Assembly: GCF_040712315.1 (NCBI RefSeq)
Contig: NC_134014.1
Coordinates: 40,413,634 to 40,477,633, forward strand
Length of the DNA: 64,000 bases
From: Castanea sativa
Lineage: Eukaryota > Streptophyta > Magnoliopsida > Fagales > Fagaceae
Reading direction: 5' to 3'
In this document: in pieces, positions 11,301 through 21,672 of the stretch
Numbering within the stretch: position 1 is the stretch's first letter
Layout of the letters: each line of letters opens with the position of its first letter
Translations under genes and position numbers: made by a program
Notes under the pieces: model-generated
What the model saw: the letters and a program-made list of their open reading frames with translations, nothing else
Told to the model about the DNA's origin: nothing
The model's database searches: none

Positions 11301-13657
11301 CCACGTTTTTAGGTTGTTGTTGTTTATGCTGTGTGTGTGAATCTCTTGTGAAATTTAGAGGTGTTTACCTTCATACATACTTAGGGTTATCAAGATCGAG
11401 ATTGATGTCAAGAGCTTGGTGATCGTTTCAGTTGCTGCATAAAGAGTTTAAAGAAATACAAGTGGCATACTTGTGGATGCTGTGGATCTGAGAAAGAAAG
11501 TAGTTTGTGGACTCGGAGCTGTCACGTGGTCGTGGTAGTAAGTTTTCTACTTGAGGTAGCAATAGAATGTTAGTGGTCTAAGTCACTATTGTAAAACTTC
11601 AATTCTTTCATAGTGGATCTGTTTTACCTTGAGGATAGCTAGGTTAAATCCTCCCCAAGTTTTTTGCCGATTTGGTTTTCCAAGGTTATCATATCGTGTG
11701 TTATTTATTTTTCCACACTGCTTTACATGATATGATTGTTATTGTTTTAACCTAAATCTGAATAATTTACCTAAGTTAATCACTTAGCTAAATAACTAGG
11801 TTAAACAACTTGTGTTTTAAGGGGTCTAAAAATATACAGAAGTAATGGGAGTTGGACCCCAAACATCACTATGAACTAATTCAGGAGGTTTAGAAGCAAG
11901 AAAAATAGACTTCTCAATGTTTACAATGAGATATAGAATTTGAAATGGAATCATTACAATTCACTGAATTATTACAAGAAGAGAGAGTTGTCCTAAGAAT
12001 ACTATCACTAGGATGACCTAGTCTGTGGTGCCACAATAACCACTTATTGGATTTCTGAGTATGAAAAGAAGATGAGATAGGTATATGTGACTATGAATGT
12101 GTAGTAGTAGAGTGAGGATGATGCTTAACTGGTTAATGATGCTTGATGAAATTCTTTGAATAGATTGGATAAACTCCATTCTCATTCAAGCCCTTGTAAA
12201 GGATTCTCCCCGTAGGAACATCCTGGATCTTGAGTTCATGAGCATCAAAATGACAAGAACAATTATTATCCAAACAAAATTTATGAACAAACAGAAGGTT
12301 CATGGCTATTCTAGGGACATGTAAGACATTTTTGAGAACAAAGTTATGATATTTTGTAGAAGGGGAAGCATTACCAATATGGTTGATAGGAAGAGTTTGA
12401 CCATTGCCTACTGTGATCTGCTCTAGTCCTTTGTATTGTGACTGAACAGAAAGATTACCAAGATTGGCAGTGAGATGATCTGAGGTACCAGAATCAGCTA
12501 GCCAAGGATCTTGATTGTTTGTCAAAGCTGCATTAGAAGCTTGAGCCATTGCAACAAGTTTGGTTGGTGGATTCTTGCCTTGATAGGCAAAATCCATTTT
12601 GTGATAACAGTCAAGGGCTTGATGACCTGCCTTTCCACAAATTTGGCAAATAGGTCTATCACCCTTGAAGTTTTGGCCACCAAACTAAGAGGTCTGAGCA
12701 GGAGAGTAATTCTGCTGATGAAATTGTGGTGTGTAAAACTGCTATTGTTGTTGAGGTGAGTAGAACTGCTGTTGTTGACCTCCACCACCATTGTTGCTGA
12801 CCTCCACCACCATTGTTGGTGTACCTTCCTCCACCTCAACCTCTGTTATTATTGTTTTCACCTCTTCCTCGGTTAGATCCACCATGATTCTGTGATTGAA
12901 ATTGAGAATTGTTAGAATGCTTACTACCCATACATGGCTAGAGAATGAGAGAAATTATCAGAATTCTCTACCATAGCCTGTTCTTCACTTTCTAACATGA
13001 TAGAAAGCTGTTCATAGGTAATTGGATCACTCCTGGTGCGGATTGCAAAGCAGAAGTGAGCAAATTCTTAGGCAAACCACGAAGAAAAATACAGATAAGT
13101 TCTTCATTATCAACAACAACTCCAACAGCAAGGAGTTTATCTCGTGCAATCTTGATCTTCTGCAAGAAGCCATTGACTGAATCAGATCCTTTCTTGAGGC
13201 TTTGTAGCTCAAGTTTCAGGTTCAAAATGTTTGCCCTTGAGGTTGATGTGAACCTCTGTTCTAGAGTATTCCAGACTTCTCTAGAAGTGGTAATTCCAAC
13301 TACAAGTGAAAACACTTGTGGAGTGAGAGTAGAATTGATCAAGGACAACAAAGCTTTATCCTTGATTCTCCAAGTCAGAAAGTCTGGATTCACATTTGTA
13401 GTCAAGCTTCCTTAAGCATCAAGGAGATATTGACAAGGTTGAACAGATGAGCCATCTATATGCTCAATCAACGAATAAGCTTCTAGAATTGTGATCAACT
13501 GGTGCTTCCATGAAATATAATTGGTGTAGTCAAGTTTTATGGATATTAGGTTTGACATATTGGAAAGAAGTAATAGTGGTGAAGGAGACTGAGTAGGAGT
13601 GACTATTGTGGTAGTTTGTGATGGTGGAGTAGAGCTTGAAAGAGTCAAGGACGCCAT
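8324..13657 (-). pseudogene. Copia element 2 Gag-Pol remnant
   Basis: On the minus strand, from 13657 downward: Gag starting 'MASLTLSSSTPPSQ', with the UBN2-like core around 13000-13400 ('REVWNTLEQRFTSTSRANIL' and 'FLRGLPKNLL'); a CCHC knuckle 'CQICGKAGHQALDC' near 12610-12650; aspartic protease 'WLADSGTSDHLTA' near 12480; GAG-pre-integrase/integrase about 11840-12100 and 10590-11000, split by a solo LTR; reverse transcriptase 8944-9995 with 'FLLVYVDDIVLTGN' near 9300-9340; RNase H 8389-8980 ('STKSKYRALAIAAAELCWIR'). Stops and frame changes occur in every domain. This RT is clearly different from that of element 1, so the two belong to different Copia families. Confidence 0.9.
11001..11838 (+). 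mobile_element. Solo LTR (838 bp) nested in Copia element 2
   Basis: Begins TGTTAGGTTC and ends ATATACA, flanked by perfect GAAGT duplications (10996-11000 and 11839-11843). Removing it and one duplication restores the integrase reading 'GPTPITS' followed by 'NDFRYYLVFIDEFS'. It holds repeated TCGATTGATCGA-like motifs near 11170-11200 and a TATA box (TATAAAAG) at 11281, as expected of an LTR promoter. No internal domain is present, so it is a recombination-derived solo LTR. It resembles the LTR at 16558-17536 in plan. Strand is inferred from the TATA box. Confidence 0.9.
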
Positions 13658-13677
13658 GGATTGTGGCTCTAATACCA

Positions 13678-14157
13678 TGTGAGAATTAGTAAAAGCTTGA
13701 AGCTTCAACAATGGAGGAGATACGAAACAAAGAGAGAACTTGGGAAGAAAACTCTCTGAACTTTGTATTCCAAGCTTAATAAATTTCATGCACATACATT
13801 GCAATATATAGCTTACAACAGTTTCTAGAAAGATCTAACAAACTCTAACAACCTAATGACAGCTATACATAAAAATATCTCCACTTTATACAAAATATCT
13901 AAAGCAAAGTCTATACAAATATTTGAAGCAAAGTCAAGGTCGTGCTTAGTGAGGAAGAACAGCTCCATAAAGCGACACCGCTTACAGGCTTGAATAAGCC
14001 ATGCCAGATATAAATAAGAAACGATGTCGTTTATCATTTAGATAAACGTCATCGTTTTGACTTCACAGTAACATATTAAAAACTCAAGTGACCGTTGAAC
14101 TAGTGAACAGTGTGAACTTTATCTTCTTCGTTTGTAGATTCACTGGTTCCACTTACA
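13678..14157 (-). repeat. Copia element 2, 5' LTR
   Basis: 480 bp with TGTGAG...TTACA ends. Aligns with 7801-8381 apart from the ~100-bp tandem duplication there and scattered substitutions. Confidence 0.9.
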
Positions 14158-14469
14158 AAGAGAAATCAATGAGTACCTCTTTGATTATTTTTCTTGGAAA
14201 GAAAAAAAATGAGGATGAAATCAAAGAAACCCAAATGAGCAATCGGCACCAAATGGCTAGCACAAGCATAAATAAAGAGATTGATCGGAGAAGAAAAAGA
14301 TAGAACGCAATTTAGTCCTTTCTTGTAGTGAAAATTTTCTCTGAGAGAATATGCGAGAGCTCAAAATGTGAGGGAAAAGGTTATTCCCGTTAATTTATAG
14401 TTTGGGATTATATTACAAAAACACCCTTGAGGTTTAGCTTAAGCCTTAACGGCAAGCAAGCATTATCCT
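14158..14469. other. Spacer, nothing recognised
   Basis: Between Copia element 2 and the LINE remnant. Contains short A-rich runs but no frame or repeat structure I can support. Confidence 0.4.
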
Positions 14470-15485
14470 CTTTTTTTTCTTCTTATTTTTTTCCAATTTT
14501 TTTTTTTTAAAAATCCAGACCAAGCAGCCAAGTATTATTCAATTAAAAAGGAAATTAAACATTGTCCCGTGCAACAAGAGCTAAATCATCAAGAATTGAC
14601 TTAATCCAAATCTCTAGCTCATTACCAGACTTGGAACATCTGTCAAGAAAATCGACAACAAAGTTGCCAATACGTTTAACATGAGTAAAACTACAAGAAC
14701 AAAAATCGGCAGCTAGGATTGGTGCATCACTTATCACTAGACCATACTCTGGATAACTAACGTTGTCAGCCATAATTGCTTTGACAATTACTTTTGCATC
14801 TCCCTCCACTACTTTCTCAAAGATGCTCAATTACTTTGCAAAAACCAAAGCCCTTCTACAAGTTAAAACTTCCACAGTTGCAGCAGAAGTAAGGATGGGA
14901 ATCGTTCAGACAAAGCTGCAATAACACAGCCATAAGAATCACAAACAACCAAAACTAAGCGTGCTGCCCCCACCTCATTGAAAATAGCCACGTCGAAGTC
15001 AATTTTATAATGAGGGGAGATCGGGGGGATCCACCTAACTACTCTGATTAGTTCTGTTGGAGGCCGAACATGATGGGATTGGGCAGACTGGAATTCCTGC
15101 ACAAAATTCCAACTTTAGTCGGAATCATATTTGCCTTTGTAGTTGATTCCCCTAACCAGTTAGTGTTACGCATATTCCAAATCAACCAAATGATATGGAA
15201 AAGAGGTTAACATCCACACGTTCTTTTCTCAGGAAAATCATATCCAACAAATCAGCAAAGAGGGTAAATCTATGCTTAAAGCATTTTTTCAATTCCTCAT
15301 TAGTATCCTAAATTACCCGTAACTGTTGACAATTCCAGAGGGTATGTATTGCATCTTCACAAGCAGATTTGCAAGTTGGGCACTCAGCATTACAAACCAC
15401 ATTTCTACGCAGCAAGTTTTGAAGAGCTGGCAAGGATTCATTAGCAATTCTCCAAATTAAGTGTTTTATATTGTAAGGAATTAAA
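14470..15485 (-). pseudogene. L1-type LINE, 3' fragment (zf-RVT and RNase H)
   Basis: Minus-strand remnant of the 3' end of a plant L1 ORF2. About 15350-15470 encodes a zf-RVT zinc-binding segment ('CNAECPTCKSACEDAIHTLW'). About 14990-15070 encodes the RNase H start ('WIPPISPHYKIDFDVAIFNE', where intact relatives have Asp-Gly), and 14555-14830 its C-terminal half ('FTHVKRIGNFVVDFLDR'). A T-rich tract on the plus strand (14470-14515) corresponds to the poly(A) tail. Frames are broken. The 5' part, including endonuclease and RT, is absent, as with typical 5'-truncated LINE insertions. Confidence 0.85.
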
Positions 15486-15813
15486 GATTTTTTTTTATTT
15501 TTAAATCACTTTCTTTATTTGTTTTCTTTCATTTAATTTTTTCAGAATTTTTTTGGTTGATGTGGATTTTTATTTTTCATTTTTTACTAAATTGCTTAAA
15601 TGGCTTTTTTAATGTTTAATTGTTTGATTTTATATTATTATTTTAGCCATGTGTGTGTCAACAATGCAAACCGTTTGCCACGTATGCATTGTTAGTGAGT
15701 TAACGTAGGGACCAAATTGATTTTAAATTGAAAAGTAGGGACCAAATTGACCATTACCAAAATATAGGGACCAAATTGACTGTAACACCAAAATGTAGAG
15801 ACCAAAATGATGT
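15486..15813. repeat. AT-rich spacer with 'GGGACCAAATTGA' repeats
   Basis: Positions ~15705-15810 hold four spaced copies of a 'tagggaccaaattga'-like motif. This resembles the inverted-repeat ends of the adjoining MULE-like element in reverse orientation, so it is probably the end of a second related element. Confidence 0.5.
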
Positions 15814-18406
15814 TTTTGGCGTAAATGCACTTTTAGTCCCTACATTTTGATTTTTTTCCATTTTGGTCCCTACATTTTAATTTTGCCACTTTTAGTTCCT
15901 AAACCAATTAAAACGTGTTATTTTCGTCTTTTTCGTCGGTCAACCGACGGAAATATCTAAGGTGGCTAACAAAGGAATTAAAATATTATAAAAACTGTCA
16001 CATCACCCATGACATATCAACATATAAATTTAAAAAATTAATTTATTAATTTTAACTAAATAAAAAAAATATAAACAGAATTAAAAACCAAAATTCACAT
16101 GAATTAAGATCTAAAAGTTTCTTGAACAAAAACACCAACCCAAAAATTTTAAAACCCAAAAAATTAACATAAGATCCAAACCTAAACCCTATTCTCAAAC
16201 CGGCCACACACTTTTTCTTTTTTTCATCTCAAACTCAAACTCTATTCTCTCATCTCAAACTCAAACTACACGGCCACACACTATTCTCTCATCTCAAACT
16301 CTCTCTTCCATCTCAAACTCTCTCTTCCATCTCAAACTCTCTCTCTTCTCTCATGGCTCATACCTGGGCTCTCTCTCCTCTCATGGCCGATCCATCTCAT
16401 AGCTGAAGACCCATGGCCGAACCTCATGGTTGAAGACCCAAAGACCCATGGCCGAAACCCACGCCTATCATCTCATTCTCTTTCTCTCTCTTCTCTCATC
16501 TCTCATCTCTCATCTCAAACCTAGGCTCTCTCTCTTCTCTCATGGCCGATCCATCTCTGTTAGGACATATGTGATTCAATATTAGAAACATATATCAACA
16601 TTTTATGTATTGGCTAATCCTTTGACAGAACACACTTTACTTGTAATTGAGTAGATCTAGGATGTATTTAATACTTCAGGGAACAAGAGTTCAAGTCTAG
16701 TATTGAAGCCATACAAATCTGTTCAAGAAACAAGTGAAGAAGTATTGATTCATTAAAGCTCGATAGCTGCTCGACAGCTGCTCAACAGATAGCTATCTAT
16801 CGAGGTCTCGACAGCTGTATCTATCGAGCTTTATGAAATTCAGATTTTCAGATCTGATTTTCGGCCCATGTTTATGTATTTGTGTATGGTTTTTTTTCTC
16901 ATAACCCTAGACATATATAAGGCTTATTTTAGAGGCCGTCACACAAGTGAATACAAGGAGAACACATGCAAAAGGTGACCGAATCTTTATTCTCTCTAAA
17001 AGAAGTTACTGCGTCTTTGCGCCTTAGGGTTTTGTAACCAAGTGTTTCTTGATCTTCATTGTTGATGAAGTGAAGAACTTTGCAACATTCTTCTTCCTCA
17101 AGTTGGTAAGTGAGTCACGTATTAGGATTCGTGCAAAGGAGTTAGTCACGTACTGGGATCTGTACATCAAAGGGCGGCGTTCATATATTGAAGAGCTCAG
17201 AGGTTCTAAAGTGGTAGAAGGTTTCTGCTGTGAGTTCATCTAAGGGAATTATAGAGTCTAGGGACAAAGATTTTGTACTAGACCTGAAACTTCTCTTCAT
17301 TATAATGGATTGCTTTTTGAAAAGGTTTCCCCCCAGGTTTTTTACTGTGAAACTAGTTTGTTTCATTGGTTTTCTTGGGTCATCATATCTTGTCTTATTT
17401 ACTTTTTCGCTGCATATGATTTTGACAAGATATTGATGTTTGTTTGTTTTAACAAGCTTAATACATAATAAATCTAATTAACAACTTAGGTTTAAAACTT
17501 GTTAATTTTATCAACCGGGGTCTAAATTTCCCAACAATCTCATGGCTGAAGACCCATGGCCGAACCCATGGTTGAAGACCCAGAGACCCATGGTCAAAAC
17601 CCAAAGACCCATGGTTGAAGGCCTAAAGACCCATGGCCGAAATCTCATCATCTCTCTCTTTGGCTAGGATCATTTAGAGGAAATTAGATTTGAAATTGAT
17701 AAGGATTGGCTTGTGTTTTGGTAATTTTGGTTTTGTGTTTTGATCTGACTAGTTTGGGTTTTGGTATTTTTGGTTTTGTACTTTGATCTGACCGTGGTTT
17801 GGGTTTTGTTAGTTGATTGTGTCAGCATTGCTGAGTTTGATCATGGTTTTGTAGGTGTTTTCATCTGTTTGGTTGCTAAGAAAATGCAAAAAAATAGAAG
17901 AAAATCTTGAATTTTTTAATTTTCTGGGCAACCATGTTCTTGGAGAAGAACATGAAGAACAATAAAATATTGACGTAAATGCACTTTTAGTTTGTTATTG
18001 AGTTCTTTGTGTTTTTAAATTTGAGTTTGTGTTTGGTTCTAGGTTTTTGCTCTTATGTTCTTGTGTTGATGTTTAAATCTATGATCATGTTCTTGTGTGT
18101 TCTTGTTCAAAATGAATTAGATATGAATTTATGTATTTTATTGTTTTTAATTCTGTTTTTTCTTTTTTTATTTAGTTAAAATTGATAAATTATTTTTTTT
18201 AAAAAAATTAGATACTAATGTGGCATTTTTTATAATATTTTAATTTATTCGTCAGCCGCCTCAATACTTCCGTCGATTGACCGAAGAAAAGGACAAAAAT
18301 AACACCTGTTAATTGGTTTAGGGACTAAAAGTGATAAAATTAAAATGTAATGACCAAAATGAAAAAAAGCCAAAATGTAGGGACTAAAAGTGTATTTACG
18401 CCAAAA
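15814..18406. mobile_element. MULE-like element with ~270-bp terminal inverted repeats
   Basis: The left end, TTTTGGCGTAAATGCACTTT, recurs inverted at the right end (18387-18406). The similarity extends inward about 270 bp on each side (for example 'TCGGTCAA.CGACGGAA' and 'AATTTATTAATTTTAACTAAATAAA'). Long inverted repeats without a recognisable transposase fit a non-autonomous Mutator-like element; I could not identify a target duplication. The interior is pyrimidine-rich, with repeated 'ctcaaactctctcttccat' and 'gacccatggccgaa' units at ~16240-16560 and 17537-17660. It carries a 979-bp solo LTR. Confidence 0.75.
16558..17536 (+). mobile_element. Solo LTR (979 bp) nested in the MULE-like element
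   Basis: Starts TGTTAGGACATATG and ends TTTCCCAACA, with perfect ATCTC duplications at 16553-16557 and 17537-17541. Contains short inverted 'TCGATAGCTGCTCGACAGCT' motifs (~16760-16830) and a TATA-like CATATATAAGG near 16910. The 3' third, with a 'CCCCAGGTTTTTTACTG'-like block and 'GGTTTTCTTGGGTCATCATATC', parallels the LTR at 11001-11838, so both derive from related families. No internal domain is present. Confidence 0.9.
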
Positions 18407-18583
18407 TAATAATAACAAAGCAATTCAAAGAATCCAACTGTTATCAATGAGATATGCTATCCACTCGATGATAACAAAACAATTATTTATGCATACTCTT
18501 CCAAAAAGAACAATATGTCATTACTTATAGGTGGATAATAAACATTGAATGATAAGCTTAAATGTAGACCATTATTAATACAA
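18407..18583. other. Short spacer
   Basis: AT-rich sequence between the MULE-like element and the Helitron-like terminus; nothing recognised. Confidence 0.4.
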
Positions 18584-19250
18584 TTAGTCGCAAATCCGCG
18601 CATTGCGCATGATAATTATTTTTGTGGTGGTTTTATTAATTTTTTTTACAATTTAAAATAATTTAATGAAGAATAATGTATTTCATAATCATATTTTTAT
18701 TTATTATAGGAACAATCATAAATGTAATATAAGAACAATCATAAATCATAAATATAAATTTTGTCGTATCAAAATGAAAACAATACAATTTTTCTCAGAA
18801 ATTCAAAAGGCAAGTTAACAAAGATATTCATTTTTTAATAAAATTTATTTATAACATTTTGTGAGTCATTGAAAATAATATAAAATTTGGAATTATTCTT
18901 TTAGTTTTAAACAAACTTTCTCAAACCTTTTTTTTTCTACCTACAATCCAAAACACAGAAGAACATAACTAAGAAAATTAATAAACTTAACACTGATTAA
19001 TTGGACTAATTAGGAAAAACAATTTGCTATTGATAATCTATTAAGGTTATTTTCTTTGTAGAAATTGTAATTTCATCCACCCAAAACATATTATCAAATA
19101 AACAATTATTAGCAAAATCTAAGAATTAAATTTCTACATAAAATAATAATAACAATTAAAGTAAAATTACAAAAGCTAAAATTTGTCACCCATTTGATTA
19201 TTTTCGTTTGGCTAACCTTTGCTTTTCTATAAATAAATGGCATTATAGAG
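18584..19250 (-). mobile_element. Probable short non-autonomous Helitron
   Basis: On the minus strand the left end reads a GCGC-AAT-GCGC hairpin, then GGATTTGCGACTAA followed by T. This is the Helitron 3' signature (hairpin, then CTRR next to host T). The right end is less sure: 'TCTATAATGCC...TATAGAAAAGC' near 19249 resembles the 5' end of the clearer Helitron at 34376-36216. The interior is AT-rich and non-coding. Confidence 0.45.
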
Positions 19251-19265
19251 TGCTTCTAATATAAC

Positions 19266-20020
19266 TATGGGGACAAAAGGCCCAAGATACATTTTTGGGC
19301 CATGGGCTTGAGCCGAGGACGTTTGCTTGTCCGAGGATGGGTTAATGGTAATAACGATATCACACTTACAGCCCCGAAAGCAAATGTGGCGGATGAGGTG
19401 AATGTAAATAATCCAAGGAAGACTACCTCCTCGGCTGAGTGCAGCAAGGATCAGGTGATACGTCATGTTAACTAGAATGATATTTTAGAAGGTCTTGGGG
19501 ATGAAGATATGTTTAAAAAGGGCACAGAGAGTAGGAGGTGTAAAGAAAAGATCTTAGAGAAAGCTGTTACTACCACATTGAATGCTTTGTACCTAAGTCT
19601 CTGGCCGCATTTATGAGGAAGTGATACCTGAAAAGTGATTTTCAGCCTTACAGCTATTACTTAGGGACTTCCAAAAGAGGCGGATGGGACAAGTATCAAG
19701 GGGAGCAGTCTAAATCTAGAAGAAGTGAGGAGGGACTATAAGAGAGAGGGAGGTCCTGTAAAAAAAGGAGAGGATATTTGTAAAGAATCTTCAAAGTAAG
19801 AAGAAATATAAACACTTGGTTCTCGGCTTGAGTCCGAGGATAAACTTCATCTTATAAACTTGTTCATCAATATTGTTTTGGGATCTTAGGCCGTTGCCAT
19901 TACCGTTCAAGCTCATTAGAATCAAGATTTCTAGCTCACACTCTATAAATTCATTGTATCGGGTTCTTTGGACCTACGTCCTCCTTTTTGTTGGGCCGAG
20001 ACTCGAAATGAGACTTTACA
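19266..20020 (+). mobile_element. Tat-family Gypsy solo LTR (755 bp)
   Basis: Flanked by perfect ATAAC duplications (19261-19265 and 20021-20025). It begins TATGGGGACA (TG mutated to TA) and ends GACTTTACA. Length and internal blocks ('TGGCCGCATTTATGAGGAAG' and 'GATGGGACAAGTAT', plus repeated TCCGAGG) match the LTRs at 46843-47598 and 54505-55257. No internal coding sequence adjoins it. Confidence 0.88.
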
Positions 20021-20234
20021 ATAACTATTAAGAGTACTTAAAGTTTCTCTGTAGCTAAGAAAGTTCTCTAAACTTATCTTAGGCAGTAGAATAGTCGTAC
20101 CTTCTACAAAGGTTCTTTTGTTCTCCACGTTCTAACAATGTTAGATCTGTGGCTAGTTGGGTTTTCTTCTAGGGAATAGGGAAACACTTTTCTTTTCTTC
20201 TACCTTTTCTTACTGCCTAGTCAAAGTTTAGATT
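20021..20234 (+). other. Leader upstream of LINE ORF1
   Basis: About 210 bp between the solo LTR and LINE ORF1. It probably includes LINE 5' UTR, but the element's 5' boundary could not be fixed. Confidence 0.4.
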
Positions 20235-21672
20235 ATGGAGGAATTGTCACAAAGTTGGATGAAACTATCACTTTTGGAGAGAGAAGGTCCAGGATGTTGT
20301 TTGGAGGAAGAATTTAGTTCAAAAGAGCATATCATAGCAGCAAAGTTTCTCACAAAAAGGGCTCTTAACATGGAGGCCATTGCAAACACGTTCACCCCAT
20401 TATGGCATTCAAGGAGCGGTTTTAAGATTAAAAATTTGGGTGATCATGTGATTCTTTTCATCTTTGAAAATGAAACTGAAGCGGAGAAGGTTCTCAATGC
20501 TGAACCATGGTGCTTCGATAAGCACTTGGTGGTCATGCAAAAATATGATAAAAGTATGGCGAAGGAAGAATTGAAGTTTGATAAGACTCGATTCTGGGTC
20601 CAAGTTCATGGACTCCCTTATAAGTTCATGAATATTAAAGCGGCCGAGAAAATTTGTGATGTTGTTGGACAAGTGATTCACTCTAATGATCCAAATGAAA
20701 CGGAGGGGGGGAATTTTATGAGGATTCGAGTGGAGATGGATATATCTTTACCACTTTTTCGTGGTCGAGTTGTGTCTATGGAGAATGGCAAAAAAATCTT
20801 GGATCACCTTTAAGTACGAGCGCCTCCCTAATATCTACTATTGGTGTGGCAAGATGGATCACTCAGACCGGGATTGTGAGATTTGGTTGGATAACGAAGG
20901 AAGTTTAGCAAAATCTCAAAAGCAATTTGGGCCATCATTACGTGCTCCACCATTTTTTCCATCAAAAAGAAGTGTGATGGTTGTCTTGGGTTTTTACAGC
21001 CAAAAACGTGCAGCCCAAAAAATGCAGGTACCGGAAGCTAGGCCTGAGGGTGGTGGAGAAATCAATGGCAATTCAAGAACTAGGGAGGAGCTCACGGTGG
21101 TGCACAACGTGGAATAACCTGATATAGTATTAAATGCTCAATTAAAGGAAAAAACCGACATAATTAATGCTCCCAATTATTCAGAAGGCGGTTTCATGGG
21201 AAATAAATTTCAAGCCACTATTAACTCTCCACAAAATCCGGGAAACTTGAATGCAGGAATTATAGGGATCAATGAACTCGAAATTTCTGGTGGTAATTGC
21301 TCTTTACTCCCAACGGCACAAATTGGAATTAATCCAATTCATGACCAGAGTGAATCCACAAGCAGCAATCAAGTTAAGGAGGTGGCACAAATAAACCCTA
21401 GTGATAATGTTCTCACTCCTAATTCTAAGGCACATGAGGGGCATGAAAGTGATAAGGTCAATAAAAAAATAGGCACGTGGACTAGGCTGGACAGAGGCAA
21501 AGTAACGCAGCAAGCACCTCAGGCAGAGGGTACAAGTCCATACAAACGAAGTTTTTCAAAAATTGGGGGTCATTCCGATTTACCTTGCAGCAAGAAACAG
21601 GTTTTGACGAATGAGGCTGAATTCTCTTTTCAAATGGTGGAGGCTGATGCTCAGCCCCGCCAGGAGCAATGA
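20235..21672 (+). pseudogene. LINE ORF1 (DUF4283 + CCHC zinc knuckle)
   Basis: Starts '[20 protein letters not shown]' and contains the DUF4283 N-terminal domain with '[15 protein letters not shown]' and '[14 protein letters not shown]', then a zinc knuckle 'YYWCGKMDHSDRDCEIWL' near 20838-20890. Such ORF1 proteins bind the element's RNA. The frame breaks in an A7 run near 20788-20794, where a one-base shift continues the protein, and an in-frame TAA occurs at 21115-21117. The remainder reads on to 21672, where the stop overlaps the ORF2 start. Confidence 0.85.

Larger units (their letters stand above)
7801..14157 (-). mobile_element. Copia LTR retrotransposon (element 2) with nested solo LTR
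   Basis: A 6.36-kb minus-strand element bounded by LTRs beginning TGTGAGAATTAG and ending CCACTTACA. The right LTR (480 bp) is the 5' one; just inside it the sequence TGGTATTAGAGCCA matches the initiator tRNA-Met primer site with one change. Flanking pentamers GAGAG and AAGAG match at 4 of 5, consistent with an aged target duplication. Internal order is gag, zinc knuckle, protease, integrase, RT, RNase H. An 838-bp solo LTR with its own GAAGT duplication is inserted in the integrase (11001-11838). Confidence 0.9.
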
